Positions 62,082 to 64,000 of a stretch of DNA of 64,000 bases are shown here, piece after piece. Origin of the DNA: Paraburkholderia sabiae (lineage in GTDB: Bacteria > Pseudomonadota > Gammaproteobacteria > Burkholderiales > Burkholderiaceae). Made by a program: the position numbers and the translations under genes. Position 1 is the stretch's first letter. Each line of letters opens with the position of its first letter. The stretch lies in the NCBI RefSeq assembly GCF_030412785.1, contig NZ_CP125295.1, forward strand, positions 3,534,001-3,598,000. Direction: 5' to 3'. Below the pieces are notes generated by a model. It was not told the origin of the DNA and did not search any database. It saw only the letters and a list, made by a program, of their open reading frames with translations.

Positions 62082-62387
62082 TTACCAGTCGTCCTGGCCC
62101 GTCGGGTCGGCAAGCTCGGAACCCACTGCGGCGCCGCGATCGATGGTCGGATGCACGTCTTCGGGCCGCGCCGCGAGCTGCTCGCGATACTCGTCCCAGT
62201 TGAACGTTCTGATGGCGGGCGTAGCGACGAGCGCCCCGTCCGCCACCACCATGTCGACTTCCTGATCTTCGCGCAGGTGCAGTTCTTCAGCCAGGCTTGC
62301 GGGAATTCGCACCGCAAGACTGTTGCCCCACCGCTTGATTGTCTGAATAGCCATAGCCCCACCTTCGCTCGAGAAATCGAGATACAT
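62082..62387 (-). CDS. MazE-type antitoxin (AbrB/SpoVT fold)
   Basis: DNA-binding antitoxin, 101 aa from ATG 62387, where AAGGAGG stands at ideal distance; ATG 62354 with AAGGTGGGG gives the more family-typical 90-aa form that begins MAIQTIKRWGNSLAVRIP. The swapped-hairpin core is TIKRWGNSLAVRIPASLAEEL at about 15-35 (trimmed here as IKRWGNSLAVRIP), and an acidic C-terminus (PEDVHPTIDRG) wraps the toxin. It binds its own promoter region, which contains an 8-bp dyad. Confidence 0.85.
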   Translation of the reverse strand: MYLDFSSEGGAMAIQTIKRWGNSLAVRIPASLAEELHLREDQEVDMVVADGALVATPAIRTFNWDEYREQLAARPEDVHPTIDRGAAVGSELADPTGQDDW

Positions 62388-62432
62388 GACTGCCTCCTTG
62401 TCGAAGCCCGCAAAGGCCAAAAAGCGCCGCAT

Positions 62433-62495
62433 GTATCTACGATGTAGATACCCAATACTAAACGGCGCGGGTTGATGTGTCAACGTTGTATCTAC
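62433..62495 (-). promoter_or_regulatory. mazEF-type promoter with palindromic operator
   Basis: On the minus strand, a perfect -35 TTGACA (62478-62483), 17-bp spacer and -10 TAGTAT (62455-62460) lead to the antitoxin. GTATCTAC-GAT-GTAGATAC (62433-62451) is a perfect 8-bp dyad over the start of transcription, and the half-site GTATCTAC recurs at 62488-62495 just upstream of the -35. This is the expected layout for MazE autorepression. Confidence 0.75.
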
Positions 62496-62611
62496 GTGCG
62501 ATGGGTGGTGCAGATGACCGATGCATTCGCGTGACTAATGTCGCATCGGCGGCGGGCTTTGAACAATTCAGCCGGAAGATATAGGCAAGGGAAGAAGGGG
62601 CCTAAATCGGC

Positions 62612-63166
62612 CTAGGTTTGATCGGCCAAACCTGGACGCCGAAACACCCCGGTCGGATTGCCCTTGTACGTCGTCTGCCGCTCTTCGGCGTACCCGCATT
62701 TCGCGGCGACGCGCCGTGACGGCACATTGTCCGGCGCGATGATGCAAACCGTATCGCGTCCCGGCCACGTCGCGTCGGCCCATGTCAGCGCGCCGCGCAC
62801 GGCTTCCGTCGCGTAGCCGAGGCCATGCATAGACGGCATCAGCGCCCAGCCGATCTCAGGCGCGTCGCCAAGCGGCGGATCGATTTCGCGCTGGTAATCC
62901 GCGAAACCGATCTCGCCGACGAACCGCCCGCTGTCCTTCTCGCGGATCGCCCAGTAGCCGTAACCGAGCAGCGTCCAGTGCCCGACATAGCGCAGGAGTC
63001 GCGACCACACGTCTTCGCGGCTAAACGGCTTGCCGCCGATAAACCGCGTGACGATCTCATCGGACCAGAGCGCATAACTGTCGTCGAAGTCCTCACGGAC
63101 ATGCGGACGCAAGATCAGTCGATCGGTTTCGATGTCTCGACGGATGTCAAAAGCGGAAGGATTCAT
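62612..63166 (-). CDS. GNAT-family N-acetyltransferase
   Basis: A 184-aa RimJ/RimL-type acetyltransferase: TDRLILRPHVREDFDDSYALW near 14-34, then FVGEIGFADYQREI, PEIGWALMPSMHGLGYATEA as the acetyl-CoA loop, and NVPSRRVAAKCGYAEE. It begins at ATG 63166. A single gene with no obvious partner; the acceptor is unknown. Confidence 0.88.
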   Translation of the reverse strand: MNPSAFDIRRDIETDRLILRPHVREDFDDSYALWSDEIVTRFIGGKPFSREDVWSRLLRYVGHWTLLGYGYWAIREKDSGRFVGEIGFADYQREIDPPLGDAPEIGWALMPSMHGLGYATEAVRGALTWADATWPGRDTVCIIAPDNVPSRRVAAKCGYAEERQTTYKGNPTGVFRRPGLADQT

Positions 63167-63247
63167 CGCGCGTATCTGGCAGGAAGGAAAGCGCAGATCA
63201 TCGCAGATACGCGCGTCAAAGCGAACGACGCGGCGCGAAGCTCGGAC

Positions 63248-63724
63248 TCACTCCTGGTTGTACGCCGCTTCGAGCTTCGCGATGTCCAGCTTGACCATTT
63301 GCATCATCGCGTCCATTGCGCGTTTGGTCTTCGCCGGATCCTTGCCCGTCAGGAACTTCATCATCACGGTCGGCACGATCTGCCACGACATGCCGTAACG
63401 ATCCGTCAGCCAGCCGCATTGCACGGGCGAACCGCCGCCTTCGAGCAGCTTGTCCCACAGCGTATCGACTTCCTCTTGCGTTTCGCATTTCACGAACATC
63501 GAAATCGCCGGCGAAAACGTGTACTGCGGGCCGCCGTTCAACGCGACGAATTCGCGGTCTTCCAGATGGAAGGTGATCGTGAGCACTTCGCCCGCCTTGC
63601 TTGGCACGGAATCGCCGTAACGGGTCACGTCACCGATGCTCGAATTCTTAAAGATGCCCGTGTAGAACTGGACGGCTTCCTCCGCATTGCCGTCGAACCA
63701 CAGACACGTCGCAATCTTGTCCAT
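63248..63724 (-). CDS. VOC-family PhnB-like protein
   Basis: A 158-aa protein of the PhnB/3-demethylubiquinone methyltransferase-like VOC group: MDKIATCLWFDGNAEEAVQF, then FHLEDREFVALNGGPQYTFS and QIVPTVMMKFLTGKDPAKTK. ATG 63724 is chosen, as the upstream in-frame stretch is not conserved in style. It is followed upstream by another VOC gene on the same strand, 76 bp away, so the two may form an operon. Confidence 0.87.
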   Translation of the reverse strand: MDKIATCLWFDGNAEEAVQFYTGIFKNSSIGDVTRYGDSVPSKAGEVLTITFHLEDREFVALNGGPQYTFSPAISMFVKCETQEEVDTLWDKLLEGGGSPVQCGWLTDRYGMSWQIVPTVMMKFLTGKDPAKTKRAMDAMMQMVKLDIAKLEAAYNQE

Positions 63725-63800
63725 TACGTCTCCTTGAATTGTCGAGGCGGGCGCGGCGCGCATCGACCGCACGATGTGCAGCCGCAACCCGCGCCATTCG

Positions 63801-64000
63801 TTATTGGCGGCCTTGTGCCATCTGTTCCATCGCCGACTTCATTTCGTCGGGCGTGACGTCGCGCTTGTGCGTCGCGACGGACCACCGGTGGCCGAACGGA
63901 TCTTCCACCTGACCGTAACGGTCGCCCCAGAACATGTCGGTGGCGGGCATCGTCACCTTCGCGCCCGCTGCTTCCGCCTGCGCGATGGTGGCGTCCGCGT
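63801..64000 (-). CDS. VOC-family (PhnB-like) protein, C-terminal part, cut by window edge
   Basis: The minus strand reads open from the right edge to TAA at 63801-63803. The visible C-terminus contains AQAEAAGAKVTMPATDMFWG, then DRYGQVEDPFGHRWSVATHK and a tail DVTPDEMKSAMEQM. This is the conserved end of bleomycin-resistance/PhnB-type VOC proteins. The start lies outside the window. Confidence 0.85.
   Translation of the reverse strand, partial: ADATIAQAEAAGAKVTMPATDMFWGDRYGQVEDPFGHRWSVATHKRDVTPDEMKSAMEQMAQGRQ

Overview
The window is GC-rich, densely packed and mostly arranged as short operons with ATGA overlaps. Its LysR/IclR/LacI/MarR regulators, sugar and organic-acid transporters and CoA-dependent catabolic operons fit a soil or plant-associated Burkholderiales genome, most likely Paraburkholderia or Caballeronia. 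This placement rests on gene content and style, not on a marker gene. No rRNA, tRNA, phage or transposase was recognised.

Layout: (1) 1-1.6 kb: an iron-starvation type ECF sigma factor and a Sfp-type phosphopantetheinyl transferase with a Fur-like site between them, probably the edge of a siderophore locus. (2) 1.7-8.0 kb: a catabolic operon (MFS importer, DUF2783-like protein, FAD monooxygenase, metallo-beta-lactamase-fold protein) opposite two translationally coupled IclR regulators. (3) 8.05-8.58 kb: a long imperfect inverted repeat. (4) 8.6-14.9 kb: a divergent sugar or polyol ABC transporter locus with an RpiR regulator and an SDR dehydrogenase. (5) 15-21.4 kb: housekeeping and stress genes, including an ArsR-SRPBCC pair and an unpaired histidine kinase. 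(6) 21.5-29 kb: a CoA-transferase / LysR / hydratase / dehydrogenase / MHS permease / thiolase locus whose promoters share one dyad operator. (7) 29-32.3 kb: a histidine-box desaturase, a lone periplasmic sugar-binding protein and a LacI regulator. (8) 32.3-41.2 kb: a LysR-VOC pair, then a LacI-controlled operon of TRAP transporter, VOC enzyme, RuBisCO-like protein and DUF1537 kinase. (9) 41.2-44.7 kb: a 1149-residue KfrA-like coiled-coil protein. (10) 44.9-54.5 kb: a nine-gene aerobic aryl-CoA pathway, best read as anthranilate (2-aminobenzoate) degradation. (11) 54.6-64 kb: GST, DHA2 efflux, AraC, flavin reductase, DUF2252, acetyltransferases, a MazEF-type toxin-antitoxin pair and VOC proteins, the last running off the right edge.

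Functionally the window is dominated by uptake-plus-degradation modules, each with its own regulator. The two most notable are the RuBisCO-like/DUF1537/TRAP operon, which resembles the late steps of apiose/isoapionate catabolism but lacks the early enzymes here, and the 21.5-29 kb locus, where three copies of the motif TCAATCGA-N13-GTCGTTTG sit in the same register over the -35 elements of three promoters and tie five genes into one predicted regulon. All functional assignments come from motif reading and memory of families; no database search was run.
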